DNA from: PALSA-610 sp038213435 | Lineage (GTDB): Bacteria > Actinomycetota > Acidimicrobiia > IMCC26256 > PALSA-610 | Direction: 5' to 3' | Assembly: GCA_038213435.1 (NCBI GenBank) | Contig: JBBQTI010000008.1 | Location: forward strand, 34,909 to 98,908 | DNA length: 64,000 nucleotides | In this document: piece by piece, positions 17,206 to 26,326 of the stretch | How the letters are laid out: each line of letters opens with the position of its first letter | Numbering within the stretch: the stretch's first letter is position 1 | The notes under the pieces: generated by a model | Told to the model about the DNA's origin: nothing | Database searches by the model: none | What the model saw: the letters and a program-made list of their open reading frames with translations, nothing else | Program-made: the position numbers and the translations under genes

Positions 17206-18360
17206 TCAGCGCTCGAAGACGGCCACGCTGGCGGTGAAGCTGTGCAGGAAGTTGCGACCTCCGATAGGTCCGATCTCGCCCGCGCAGAACGCGCCGGCGA
17301 GAGGCTTGGCGCCGAGCAGCTCCTCGACGACGCCCGCGTCGTGATTCGGCTCCGCGAACAGATGCCGTCCCCGCCCGTTGCACGTGAACAACAGCGCGGC
17401 TTCGCCGCGGGCGCCGGCCATCAGCGCGCGCAGATCCTCGTCGGCAGCGTCGGCGTCGCGCACCTGGAACTGCACGGTCGTGCCGACATCGACCCGGTCG
17501 CCGATCGCGATCGCGCCGTTGCGCCGGTCGGCGCCGAGCACGTTGCGCACGAGGAAGTCGCCACGCGAGAAGTCGAGCTTGTGCTCGTCGACCACGACAC
17601 CGAGGTGCAGACCATTGCGCATCAGGTCGCGTTCCGCCTCCGTCGCCGCCTGTACGAGCTCTTGCAAACGGGCCATCGCCGGTTGGCCTGCGAGCTCGAA
17701 GACGAGATTGCGTTCCGCACTCGTGACGGTCAGCGGCATACCGATGGGCCGGCATCCCTGCGACACGACCGCGCGCACCGGGACATCTTCCGAGCACACG
17801 AGCGCGACCGCGCCGTGGCCGAGCACGCGCTCGTCGAGCGCGAGGCGGTTCGCACCGGGCCGCGTCGCCGCCGACGCCATGCCACCCATCACCGTAAGAC
17901 CGGGGACGCGCGCGTTGCACATGTCGAGGAAGTCTCCGACCGGGAACGAGTAGGGCTCGCCGAGCATGAGCATCGTTCCCCGGGCCGGCACCCAATCGGG
18001 CCAACCGAGGATCTCGTAGCCGTCGCCCGTCTCGCGCGTCTCGAGCGAGATCGCGTCGACCCGGCCCGCGCCGAACGTTGCGGCCAGGACGGAGAGTCCG
18101 GGGCCGTCCTCGACCTCGATCCCGCCGCCCGCGACCCCGACCATGGTGCAACCGATCGCCGCTTCCGGCTCGAGAACCTTGCGCAAACCGCCCATCACGT
18201 CCGCGAACGCACCCGCGTGGTGGGGCGAGGCGAAGCAAACGAGCAGGTCAGGGCGGGCGCCGTCGAATCGCTCGAGGATCTCGCCGGCGACCTCGCCGAC
18301 CGCCTCGACCGGGGTGGGATGCCGCGAAAGCGCGGATGCGTACCGGTTCACGAGATCCAT
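17206..18360 (-). CDS. FIST N- and C-domain signal protein
   Basis: The 384-residue protein reads as a FIST N-domain (DLLVCFASPHHAGAFADV and IGCTMVGVAGGG) followed by a FIST C-domain (LFTCNGRGRHLFAEPNHDA and GAFCAGEIGPIGGRNFLH). FIST domains are proposed sensors of small ligands such as amino acids and often partner with histidine kinases or cyclases. Here no kinase, GGDEF or HAMP domain is attached. No membrane segment is visible, so it is probably cytosolic. The nearest neighbours are metabolic genes, so the signal it reads cannot be inferred from context. Confidence 0.86.
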   Translation of the reverse strand: MDLVNRYASALSRHPTPVEAVGEVAGEILERFDGARPDLLVCFASPHHAGAFADVMGGLRKVLEPEAAIGCTMVGVAGGGIEVEDGPGLSVLAATFGAGRVDAISLETRETGDGYEILGWPDWVPARGTMLMLGEPYSFPVGDFLDMCNARVPGLTVMGGMASAATRPGANRLALDERVLGHGAVALVCSEDVPVRAVVSQGCRPIGMPLTVTSAERNLVFELAGQPAMARLQELVQAATEAERDLMRNGLHLGVVVDEHKLDFSRGDFLVRNVLGADRRNGAIAIGDRVDVGTTVQFQVRDADAADEDLRALMAGARGEAALLFTCNGRGRHLFAEPNHDAGVVEELLGAKPLAGAFCAGEIGPIGGRNFLHSFTASVAVFER

Positions 18361-18403
18361 TGCCTCGGACCGTCGACGCGGCGAGGCATCGGGTTGAGCG
18401 CGA

Positions 18404-18790
18404 TCAGGTCGGCGGCAGGGCCGTCAGCGGAACCGTGACGGCGGAGCCGCTCTCCACGATCGAGCACCGCGCTTCGACGGTGCCGGGCTCGGGGAACTCG
18501 AGCTCACCCCGCACCAGCCGGTAGCCGAACTTGCCCGGCTCCACGACAAAACTCTGCCGGTTCCGCCCGATCTCCTCGCCGCTGTCGCGCACGAACACCG
18601 TCTCGAGCGTGCCGTTGCCGTCGGTGCCCGCCGCGGCCCGCACGAGAACGACGAGATGCGGCGTGAGCTGTGCCGGGTAGGACGGTACGGCCGTAGAGAA
18701 GAACGCGCCGGTGATATCGATCCGGGTCGCCGGGCCGGCGACCTGGCGGAAGTCGATGGCTTCGACGAAGAGGGCCGCGACGATCTCCAT
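18404..18790 (-). CDS. Conserved hypothetical beta-rich protein (DUF6941-like)
   Basis: The 128-residue product from ATG 18790 begins MEIVAALFVEAIDF and alternates short hydrophobic strands with a conserved-looking middle (HLVVLVRAAAGTDGNG), much like the small DUF6941 proteins that start with a buried strand and a V-x-I-x-G turn. No catalytic residues or signal sequence are visible. It stands alone between the FIST gene and nagA. Assignment to that family is only an impression. That the frame is real is better supported. Confidence 0.55.
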   Translation of the reverse strand: MEIVAALFVEAIDFRQVAGPATRIDITGAFFSTAVPSYPAQLTPHLVVLVRAAAGTDGNGTLETVFVRDSGEEIGRNRQSFVVEPGKFGYRLVRGELEFPEPGTVEARCSIVESGSAVTVPLTALPPT

Positions 18791-18898
18791 GACCGCGGAC
18801 CTTACCGTCACGAGACCAGTACGACATCGACGTACCGGGAAAAGACTGGTCGGCGTCACGCGTGACGAACCGCGCGACTTTGGGCACCAGATCGACGG

Positions 18899-20026
18899 TT
18901 ACACGGGCAATCCGGCCAGCCAGACGGCCCGCACTGCAAGTGTCGGCGGGTCGAGCGCGACAAGGTCGGCCCGCGCACCGGGAGCGATGCGACCGCGGTC
19001 GTTCGATCCGAGCACTCGTGCGGGGTTCGCGCCGGTGTGCCTGACGGCCCGGGCGATCGGCACACCGAGCGATACGACGTTGCGTACTGCCGCGTCGATC
19101 GTGAGCGTCGACCCGGCGAGCGTTCCGTCACCGAGGTACGCGGCGCCGTCGCGTTCGACGACCGGAGGCTCGGTCGCGACCGCGTCGGTGACGAGCACGG
19201 CGTCGGGACGCGCCGTCAGCGCGAGCTTCACCATCGCCGGGTGCACGTGCACGAAATCGGCGATGAGCGACGGAACCAGCCGCCCGTCGTCGAGCGCGGC
19301 GCCGGCGAGTCCCGGCGACCGGTGGTGCAGCGGGCCCATGGCGTTGAACAGGTGCGTGACCATCCGCGCACCGGCGCCGGCTGCCGCTCGCGCGCCCTCG
19401 AAGTCGACGGTCGAGTGGCCCAACGAGACGACCACGCCGCGTTCCGCCAACGCGCGGGTTGCGGCGAGGCCGGGATCGGCCTCTGGTGCGAGCGTCACCA
19501 CGCGCACGAGATCGCCGAAGGCGTCATCCAAGTGGCGCAAGAAACCGAGGTCCGCGCGCCGCAGCACCGCGGGCGGGTGGGCGCCGGGCGCGCCACCCAG
19601 GAAGGGGCCTTCGAGGTGGACGCCGAGCACGATCTCGGGACGGAGGGCTCGCGCTCGCGCGGCACGTTCCAAGATCACGTCGTAGGTGTCGAGAGGGGCG
19701 CTGCAGATGGTGAGCAGCAAACCGGTCGTGCCGCGGGCGGCAAGCGCATCCACGGCGTGGACGACCTCCTCGACCGGCGCGGTGGCGAAGTCGACGGCGC
19801 CGGTGCCGTTCACCTGCGCGTCGAGGAATCCGGGCACCAGCAGCGCGTCGCCGAGATCGACCGCGCCGGTCGGCGCCGCGCCCGAACCGGTCGCGACGAT
19901 TCGGCCGTCGCGGATCGTGACCCAGGCGGGGCTCGACGTCTGGCCGCCTTCGCCGTCGAGGATGCGGGCGCACCGAAGCGTCAGCGAGCCCCGGCTGCCT
20001 TCCACAGCGCCCAGCGGAGTCTGCAC
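18899..20026 (-). CDS. nagA: N-acetylglucosamine-6-phosphate deacetylase
   Basis: The amidohydrolase-fold protein has LLVPGFLDAQVNGTG, the metal ligand Glu in GVHLEGPFL, the ligand His in SLGHSTVDF and THLFNAMGPLHHR, and the catalytic Asp in VLVTDAVAT. All are typical of NagA. It removes acetate from GlcNAc-6-phosphate in amino-sugar catabolism and cell-wall recycling. The open frame begins at GTG 20026, inside the end of the GT2 gene; GTG 20005 is an alternative start. The overlap places it last in an operon with GH84 and GT2, but no nagB or PTS gene is seen here. Confidence 0.88.
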   Translation of the reverse strand: MQTPLGAVEGSRGSLTLRCARILDGEGGQTSSPAWVTIRDGRIVATGSGAAPTGAVDLGDALLVPGFLDAQVNGTGAVDFATAPVEEVVHAVDALAARGTTGLLLTICSAPLDTYDVILERAARARALRPEIVLGVHLEGPFLGGAPGAHPPAVLRRADLGFLRHLDDAFGDLVRVVTLAPEADPGLAATRALAERGVVVSLGHSTVDFEGARAAAGAGARMVTHLFNAMGPLHHRSPGLAGAALDDGRLVPSLIADFVHVHPAMVKLALTARPDAVLVTDAVATEPPVVERDGAAYLGDGTLAGSTLTIDAAVRNVVSLGVPIARAVRHTGANPARVLGSNDRGRIAPGARADLVALDPPTLAVRAVWLAGLPV

Positions 20027-20703
20027 AGTCCGCGCAGCGTACGCGGGACGCGCGAAAGGAACGAGCTGCGCGCCGGTCGGAGCTCGTGCACCTCGACGGG
20101 TATCTCCGCGGTCCGCAGGCCCGCACGCTCGACGCGCAGGATCAGCTCGGTGTCGAACAGGTCCTGGCCGAACGTGCAGACCTGCGCGTAGGGCACGACC
20201 ACGGCCCGGCGCATCGCCTTGATGCCGTGCGTGTCCGACACGCGCAGTCCGAACATGAGACGCAGGATCGTTCCGAAGACGCCGGTCGCGAGCTTCCGCA
20301 GCGGATCACGCGTGTCGGTCGCGCCCTCGCCGCGCTTCGACCCGACGACAATCGCCGGGCCGTCGACGGCCAGAACCTGGCCGACCGCCGCGTCGAGGAA
20401 GTCGAGATCGAAGTAGTCGACGTCGAAGTTGACGACCACCTCGCCGACGGCGTCGAGCAGACCCGAGCGGAGCGCGCGCCCGTAGTCGGCCTCGTCGCGG
20501 TGCTCGACGCGCACTTCGGGGAGCTCCGACGCGATCTGGTGCGCGATGGCGAGTGTCTCGTCGGTCGAGCCGTTCTCGACGACGAGCACCTCGAAAGGCG
20601 CGCGGCGCGCGCGCAGCCCGTCGACGACACTCTTCACCGACGTGGAGAGGAACTCCACCTCGTTGAACGCCGGCATCACGACCGAGACTCGGGGCGCGGT
20701 CAT
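19981..20703 (-). CDS. Family 2 glycosyltransferase, DPM1-like
   Basis: The 240-residue GT-A fold protein begins VSVVMPAFNEVEFL, has VLVVENGSTDET for the nucleotide-sugar base and VVNFDVDYFDLDF as the DxD-type metal site. Later the DTHGIKAM segment recalls dolichol/polyprenol-phosphate sugar synthases. No C-terminal membrane anchor is evident. It would transfer a sugar from a nucleotide donor to a lipid or glycan acceptor. Start ATG 20703 overlaps the GH84 stop (ATGA), so translation is coupled to the upstream glycosidase. Acceptor and sugar are unknown. Confidence 0.85.
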   Translation of the reverse strand: MTAPRVSVVMPAFNEVEFLSTSVKSVVDGLRARRAPFEVLVVENGSTDETLAIAHQIASELPEVRVEHRDEADYGRALRSGLLDAVGEVVVNFDVDYFDLDFLDAAVGQVLAVDGPAIVVGSKRGEGATDTRDPLRKLATGVFGTILRLMFGLRVSDTHGIKAMRRAVVVPYAQVCTFGQDLFDTELILRVERAGLRTAEIPVEVHELRPARSSFLSRVPRTLRGLCRLRWALWKAAGAR

Positions 20704-22313
20704 GCACAGCGTCGGTCGGAGAAGGGGAGCGACGCGCCGGGGGTCACACGTGTGCACAGCGGGCCTTGATGCACCATGAACACCCTGCCCCGACCGTCGA
20801 ACGTTCCATCGATCGCGACGGGCCGTTCCTCGTCGTCGACGAACACGCGTAGCCGAGTGCCCGCAGCCGTCGTGCGCCAGTCGTCATACGTGCGCAGCGC
20901 GAGCCGGCAGAGCCGGTCGATTGCGTTGGCGTCCTCGCGCAGCGCGGCGCGAGCGTCAAGTGCCGGCGCGCCGTCCGGCATCTGGATCACGGGCGTATAG
21001 ATCGCGAAGCGAGGGCCGAACACCACCCGTTCATCGGCTCGCGCACCCTTCCAAACGAAGAGAACCGTGAAGGCGGCGTGCATCGCGGTCTCGGGGTCGG
21101 GAGCCGCCGCCCGGCCCCGGCCCGACGAATCGACGGCGGCGACCGGCCGGACGTACTGAACGAGCCGCAGCGCCGCGAGGCCGGCCTCGGCCGCCGTGCC
21201 CGCCGATGTCGCCCAGGGCCCGACCTCGACGGACAGCGGGTCGTCCGGCGCTGACGGCTCCGGGAACGCCTCACCGAGCGCGCGCGCGGCGCGCAGCTCG
21301 CCGCGCAGGTCGGCGACGGCGGCCATCCAATCCGGACCGTCGAGCGCGTCGTCGAGCGTCGCGACGCGGCGCGCGAGATCGAGAGTCTCGGGCTCCGCGA
21401 TCGGGCTGTCGGCGCAGGCGCGTGCCAGAACGGACAGCGGCGCGGCCCGCTCTCCGCCGACGTCCGTGATCGCCCGAGACCACGACGAGGCGGCGTCGTA
21501 GCCGTCGGGATCCGCGAGGAAGTCCATGGCGGTCGCCAGCGCGATCTGCGACGCGCGCGCCTGCGTCATGGGATTGCAGAGGACGCCGCCGACGACGTCG
21601 GCGAGATCGGCGTCGCGGCCGGCGTATGCACCGAGGTGCAACGACGCCGTCATGAGCGCATCGTTGACCGGATAGTTGTCCCAAACGATGACGCGCCGGT
21701 CTCCGAGCGCCTTCGTCCAGCCGCGCGCGTCTTCGGCGCGCACTTCCGGAGAGCAGACCGTCGGCCCGGTCCACATCACGTCGACGTCGGGCGGCATCCC
21801 GGCTCCGAGCTCCGAGAGGTAGGGCGAGGGATGGGTGCCGACGTACTCGGTAGGGCACATCGTGAGCGCCGCGCCGTCGAGGGCCGAGTGCAACCAGGCG
21901 ACGAGCGCGGCCTGGCGCGGTGCGAGTCCGGGCCGCATCGGGATGTCATCGAGGAGGAGCAGGAACCACGAGACACCGGCGCCGCGCAACGGTTGCAACT
22001 TGCGCAGCAAGGTCGCGCGGTCGGTTTCCGATTCGTATTCGATGTCGAGACCCGGCGAGAGCGCGAAGCCGAACCGCACACCGAGGGCCGCGCCGTGTGC
22101 GGCGAGCTCGCGGAACTGCGCGAGCTCCGTCTCGTCGTAGGCGACGCGCCACTCGACCCGATGCCGGGCGTCGTCCTTGGGTGCGTACGCGTACGCGTTC
22201 ATCCCCCGCGCCGCGAGGAACGTCATCACCTCGAGGCGGGCGTCGTGCTTCCACGGCGTTCCGTAGAATCCCTCGACGACGCCGCGCACGGCGAACGGGC
22301 GCAGCACGAGCAT
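20700..22313 (-). CDS. GH84-type beta-N-acetylglucosaminidase
   Basis: The first 260 residues fit a GH84 (O-GlcNAcase/hyaluronidase-like) TIM barrel: GVVEGFYGTPWKHDAR at 11-26, APKDD near 45, the catalytic Asp pair at 122-123 in LLLLDDIP, and VIVWDNYPVND later. GH84 enzymes use substrate-assisted catalysis to release GlcNAc. There is no signal peptide, so the enzyme seems cytosolic, as protein O-GlcNAcases are. The C-terminal 270 residues are helical and of unknown role. It is first in an overlapping operon with GT2 and nagA. The start is ATG 22313; the longer open frame runs into the divergent gene. Confidence 0.86.
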   Translation of the reverse strand: MLVLRPFAVRGVVEGFYGTPWKHDARLEVMTFLAARGMNAYAYAPKDDARHRVEWRVAYDETELAQFRELAAHGAALGVRFGFALSPGLDIEYESETDRATLLRKLQPLRGAGVSWFLLLLDDIPMRPGLAPRQAALVAWLHSALDGAALTMCPTEYVGTHPSPYLSELGAGMPPDVDVMWTGPTVCSPEVRAEDARGWTKALGDRRVIVWDNYPVNDALMTASLHLGAYAGRDADLADVVGGVLCNPMTQARASQIALATAMDFLADPDGYDAASSWSRAITDVGGERAAPLSVLARACADSPIAEPETLDLARRVATLDDALDGPDWMAAVADLRGELRAARALGEAFPEPSAPDDPLSVEVGPWATSAGTAAEAGLAALRLVQYVRPVAAVDSSGRGRAAAPDPETAMHAAFTVLFVWKGARADERVVFGPRFAIYTPVIQMPDGAPALDARAALREDANAIDRLCRLALRTYDDWRTTAAGTRLRVFVDDEERPVAIDGTFDGRGRVFMVHQGPLCTRVTPGASLPFSDRRCA

Positions 22314-22344
22314 GACACTATCGGCGCCGCGTACGCTCCGATCC

Positions 22345-23910
22345 ATGAACGCTCCGCTCGATGCCCTGGCGGTCCATGCGCAACAGGCGCCCGACAAGGT
22401 CGCGGTCGTCGTCGACGAGAGCGGCGGTGCAACTGCCTCGACTACCACCTTCGGTGCGCTCAACGCGCAAGTGAACCGGCTCGCGCACGGTCTCCTCGCA
22501 GCCGGTGCCCGATCGGGCGAACGGCTGGTGTGGTGCGGACCCAACTCGCTCGAGGTCATCACCACGATCCACGCGGCCCGCAAGTGCAACCTCGTCGCAG
22601 TGCCGTTGTCCTACCGGTTCAACCCCGACGAGATGCAGTACGTCGTCGACAACTCCGACGCGACTCTCGTCGTGATCGACGCCGAGCAGGCCCCACTCGT
22701 GGCGTCGGTGCGCGACCGGCTGCCGAAGCTGCGCGCGGTCGTCGTCTTCGGCGGTGAAGTACCTTCCGCGAGCGGCTTCCTCGCGTGGGACGACGTGTGC
22801 GCGGGCCGGCCCGCGGGCGAACCCGACGTCGCCGCGACCAGCGAGGCCGGCGCCGCGATGATCTACACCTCCGGCACAACCGGCAAGCCCAAAGGCGCGT
22901 TGCGCACCCGCACCAACCGCGAGATCGTCTTCGCGCTGCTCGACGCGCTCCGTCTCCTGCACGAGCGCTCGGTGCACCTCACCACCGGGCCGCTGTACCA
23001 CTCCGGGCCCCTCGCGTTCGCGTCGTTGGCGCACACACTGGGCGCGCCGGTCGTGGTCCTGCGCAAGTTCGATCCGGTGCGCTGGATCGCGCTGGTGAAG
23101 GAGCACCGCGTCACGAATTCCTTTTCGGCGCCGACCCAGCTCAAGCGGATCGTCTCCCTTCCCGACGACGAGCTGGCGAAGGCGGACCTGTCGTCGATGA
23201 TCTGTCTCATTGCGAATGCCGCGCCGGTGCCGTACGCGCTGAAGCAGGAGATCATCGACAAGCTGGGCGACGGATTCCTGTTCGAGGTGTACGGCTCGAC
23301 GGAGCTGGGTGTCGACACCGTCCTCACACCCGAGGACCAGCTCCGCAAGCCCGGGTCGTGCGGAAAGCCCTACGGCGGCATCGAGATCCGGATCGTGAAG
23401 GACGACGGCACGATCGCGGGCGCGGGGGAGGCCGGGGAGCTCTTCGTACGCACAGGCCTGGCGATGGACGGATACCACCACACGGACGAGCAGCTCACGG
23501 AGCTGGCCGACGACGAGTGGAAGTCGGTCGGAGACGTCGCCTACGTCGACGACGAAGGGTACGTGTACATCTGCGATCGCAAGAAGGACATGATCATCTC
23601 GGGTGGCGTGAACATCTACCCGGCAGAGATCGAGGCGGTGCTGTACGCGCACCCGAAAGTCCTGGACGCGGCCGTGTTCGGCATCCCCGACGACGAATGG
23701 GGTGAGAGCGTGCACGCGATCGTGCAACCGAAGCCGGGCCAAACCATCGACCTCGGCGAGCTGCGCGAGTTCGTGGAATCGCGGCTCGCCCGTTACAAGC
23801 AGCCACGCGCCTACGAGATCCGCGCGGAGTTGCCGCGCACCGACTCGGGCAAGCTGCTGAAGCGCATGCTGCGCGACGAGCACTGGCGCGGCCGCGAGAG
23901 GGCGGTGTGA
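22345..23910 (+). CDS. Acyl-CoA synthetase, AMP-forming
   Basis: The 521-residue ANL-superfamily enzyme has the P-loop-like YTSGTTGKPKGA, the A5-type VYGSTELG, the aspartate in WKSVGDVAYVDDEGY, the hinge DRKKDMIISGG and the C-terminal catalytic Lys in RTDSGKLLKR. It activates a carboxylic acid with ATP to the acyl-AMP and then to the CoA thioester. Chain length and substrate are not predictable. I use ATG 22345 because the A1-A3 homology starts just after it and the longer form would overlap the divergent GH84 start. It may pair with the NDP-forming synthetase next door. Confidence 0.9.
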   Translation: MNAPLDALAVHAQQAPDKVAVVVDESGGATASTTTFGALNAQVNRLAHGLLAAGARSGERLVWCGPNSLEVITTIHAARKCNLVAVPLSYRFNPDEMQYVVDNSDATLVVIDAEQAPLVASVRDRLPKLRAVVVFGGEVPSASGFLAWDDVCAGRPAGEPDVAATSEAGAAMIYTSGTTGKPKGALRTRTNREIVFALLDALRLLHERSVHLTTGPLYHSGPLAFASLAHTLGAPVVVLRKFDPVRWIALVKEHRVTNSFSAPTQLKRIVSLPDDELAKADLSSMICLIANAAPVPYALKQEIIDKLGDGFLFEVYGSTELGVDTVLTPEDQLRKPGSCGKPYGGIEIRIVKDDGTIAGAGEAGELFVRTGLAMDGYHHTDEQLTELADDEWKSVGDVAYVDDEGYVYICDRKKDMIISGGVNIYPAEIEAVLYAHPKVLDAAVFGIPDDEWGESVHAIVQPKPGQTIDLGELREFVESRLARYKQPRAYEIRAELPRTDSGKLLKRMLRDEHWRGRERAV

Positions 23911-23956
23911 CAACGATCGGCGTTGCACGGAACGGGCGCCGCTAGCCTCGGCCGCC

Positions 23957-26104
23957 GTGCCGACCCTCTCCGAAGCTGCGTCGAAGGAACTCCTCGCGCG
24001 CTACGGCATACCGGTGCTGGACGAGCGAACGGCCGCCGACTCCGTCGGAGCCGTCGCGGCCGCGGACGGACTGGGTTACCCGGTCGTCGTCAAGCTGTGT
24101 GGCGACGCCATTGCGCACAAGACGGAGCGCGGTCTCGTCCGGCTCGGCTTGCGCGACGCGGCCGCGGTCCGAGCTGCATCGGACGAGCTCCTCGCGGCGG
24201 CGCGTCCGGAGGATGGCGCGGTCGAGCTGCTGGTCGCGCCGATGGCGCGCGGCGCGCGCGAGCTCATCGCCGGGCTCGTGCGCGACCCACAGTTCGGGCC
24301 GTGCGTGATGTTCGGGGTCGGCGGAGTGCTCACGGAAGCGTTGGGCGACGTCGCCTTCCGCCTCGTTCCGCTGACCGATCTCGACGCCGCCGACCTGATC
24401 GACGATCTCGCGACCCAGAGGCTGCTCGGACCCTTCCGCGGCGAGGCGGCCGTCGACCGCGCGGCCGTCGCGGCGACGCTGGTCGACCTCTCCCGGCTCG
24501 CCCAGGACCGGCCCGACGTCGTGGCGGTCGACATCAACCCGCTCATCGTCGTCGACGGCAGGCCCGTCGCGGTCGACGCGCTGGTCGACCTCGACGCGGC
24601 CGCGGCGCCTGCACATGCCGAGGTGCGCGTCCGCCCGAGCGAGGCTGCCTTCCGCGCCCTCTTCGAGCCGCGCGGCGTGATCGTCGCCGGCGCGTCGACC
24701 CATCCGGGCAAGTTCGGCTTCGTGGCGCTGCACAACATCCTCTCGTCCGGCTATTCGGGCCGGGTCGCGGCGACGAACCTCGAAGCCACGCCGGTGCTCG
24801 GCGTCGAATCGGCGCGCACTGTGGACGAGCTTCCGGACGGCCCGTGGGATCTCGTGTTCGTCTGCACACCCGCCGGCGCGAATGCCGACCTGCTGCGCGC
24901 CTGCGCGCGACGCGGCGTTCGGGCCGCATTCCTCACGAGCGCGGGTTACGGCGAAGCCGGCGACGCCGGCGTCCGCGCGCAGCGCGACCTGGTCGTGCTC
25001 GCCGACGAGCTCGCAATCCTGCTGGCCGGACCGAACGGGCAGGGTGTGGTGTCGACGCCGGTGCAGCTGTGCGCGCAGATCGTCGCGCCGTATCCGCCGC
25101 CCGGGCGGATCGCGATCGCGAGTCAATCCGGGAACTTCGTCTCGTCGTTCGAGAACTGGGCGGTGCAAACCGGTGTCGGTGTGAGCCGTGCGGTATCGGC
25201 GGGGAACGCGGCCGCGGTCTCGGTCGCCGACTACCTCGACTGGTTCGCCGACGACGACGCGACTGCCGTGAGCCTCGCCTATGTCGAGGGCGTGGATGAC
25301 GGGAGGTCGCTCTTCGACCGGCTCGCGCAGGTCGCGCGGCGCAAGCCGGTCGTCCTCGTGAAGGGCGGAACGACGGCCGGAGGTCAGCGGGCCGCGGCGA
25401 GCCATACCGGCAGCCTGGCGGCGGACGACCGCATCTTCGACGGCATGTGTCGCCAGGCCGGGATCACGCGCGCGGCGACCGTGGAGGAGGCGTTCGAGGC
25501 CGCGGCCACGTTCGCGACACAGCCGTTGCCGCGCGGTCCGCGCACCGCGGTGCTCACGACCGCGGGCGGATGGGGCGTGGTCACCGCCGATGCGATTGCG
25601 CGCGCGCCGGGTCTCGAGCTCGCGCCGCTCCCGAACGACTTGCGCGCCGCGATCGACGAGAAGCTCCCGCCCCGCTGGAGCCGCAACGACCCCATCGACT
25701 TCGCGGGCGGTGAGACCCGCGACACGATCCCCGAGGTGATGGAGCTGGTCGCCCGGCATCCCGATATCGATGCGGTCGTCTACCTCGGGCTCGGCATCCA
25801 GTCGAACCAGGCTCGGCTCCTGCGCGAGGGGGCGTTCTATCCCGATCACGGACTGCTTCGCATCGTCGCGTATCACGAGCGGCAGGACGAGCGCTTCGCG
25901 CAGGCGGCCGCGCAGATCTCGGTCGCGACGGGCAAGCCGATCCTGACCGCGACGGAGCTCGCGGTCGCGGCACCCGACAATCCCGGGCCGGCGACGGTCC
26001 GAGCGACGGGACGCGTGTGCTACTCGAGCGCGAACCGGGCCGTCGTCGCGCTGGCCCATCTCTGGCACGACGCGCGCTACCGGCTCGCGCGCGGATGGAT
26101 GTGA
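23957..26104 (+). CDS. NDP-forming acyl-CoA synthetase with N-terminal ATP-grasp domain
   Basis: The 715-residue protein has an ATP-grasp domain first (YPVVVKLCGDAIAHKTERG; MFGVGGVLTEALGDVAFRL), then a CoA-binding Rossmann domain (GVIVAGASTHPGKFG) and the ligase domain with IASQSGNF and the phospho-His loop in AASHTGSLA. This is the ADP-forming acetyl-CoA synthetase family in beta-alpha order. It interconverts an acyl-CoA plus ADP and phosphate with the free acid plus ATP. Its start is 46 bases after the AMP-forming synthetase, so both may act on related acids. Confidence 0.88.
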   Translation: MPTLSEAASKELLARYGIPVLDERTAADSVGAVAAADGLGYPVVVKLCGDAIAHKTERGLVRLGLRDAAAVRAASDELLAAARPEDGAVELLVAPMARGARELIAGLVRDPQFGPCVMFGVGGVLTEALGDVAFRLVPLTDLDAADLIDDLATQRLLGPFRGEAAVDRAAVAATLVDLSRLAQDRPDVVAVDINPLIVVDGRPVAVDALVDLDAAAAPAHAEVRVRPSEAAFRALFEPRGVIVAGASTHPGKFGFVALHNILSSGYSGRVAATNLEATPVLGVESARTVDELPDGPWDLVFVCTPAGANADLLRACARRGVRAAFLTSAGYGEAGDAGVRAQRDLVVLADELAILLAGPNGQGVVSTPVQLCAQIVAPYPPPGRIAIASQSGNFVSSFENWAVQTGVGVSRAVSAGNAAAVSVADYLDWFADDDATAVSLAYVEGVDDGRSLFDRLAQVARRKPVVLVKGGTTAGGQRAAASHTGSLAADDRIFDGMCRQAGITRAATVEEAFEAAATFATQPLPRGPRTAVLTTAGGWGVVTADAIARAPGLELAPLPNDLRAAIDEKLPPRWSRNDPIDFAGGETRDTIPEVMELVARHPDIDAVVYLGLGIQSNQARLLREGAFYPDHGLLRIVAYHERQDERFAQAAAQISVATGKPILTATELAVAAPDNPGPATVRATGRVCYSSANRAVVALAHLWHDARYRLARGWM

Positions 26105-26110
26105 CGTGAC

Positions 26111-26326
26111 GTGATCCGCGTCCGGCGCGCGAGCCCGGCTCTCCTCGCCATCGCGTGTGCGGTCGGCGCGGTCCTCGTCCTGGCCGGGGTGCGGCCCACG
26201 CGCGCGCTGCCCGCCCGCGCCGGTGCGCCCGCGGTGCGGACGCCCCTGTGGTCGGCCCGGCGCGTCCCGGCATTGCTCGCCCGGACCGTCGATGCCGCGG
26301 CGCAGGCCCGCGCCGGCGAGCACTGA
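26111..26326 (+). CDS. Signal-peptide leader of a DacB-type peptidase, cut off by an apparent frameshift
   Basis: This 71-codon frame starts at GTG 26111 and encodes a basic N-terminus, a hydrophobic stretch (LLAIACAVGAVLVLAGV) and a segment SARRVPALLARTVDAAA. Actinobacterial PBP4/DacB proteins have this kind of segment just before the transpeptidase domain. It stops at 26326, while the peptidase body continues in the frame one base back. The two pieces most likely belong to one gene that has lost one base between about 26290 and 26320. Read alone, it would be an exported peptide of no known function. Confidence 0.55.
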   Translation: MIRVRRASPALLAIACAVGAVLVLAGVRPTRALPARAGAPAVRTPLWSARRVPALLARTVDAAAQARAGEH

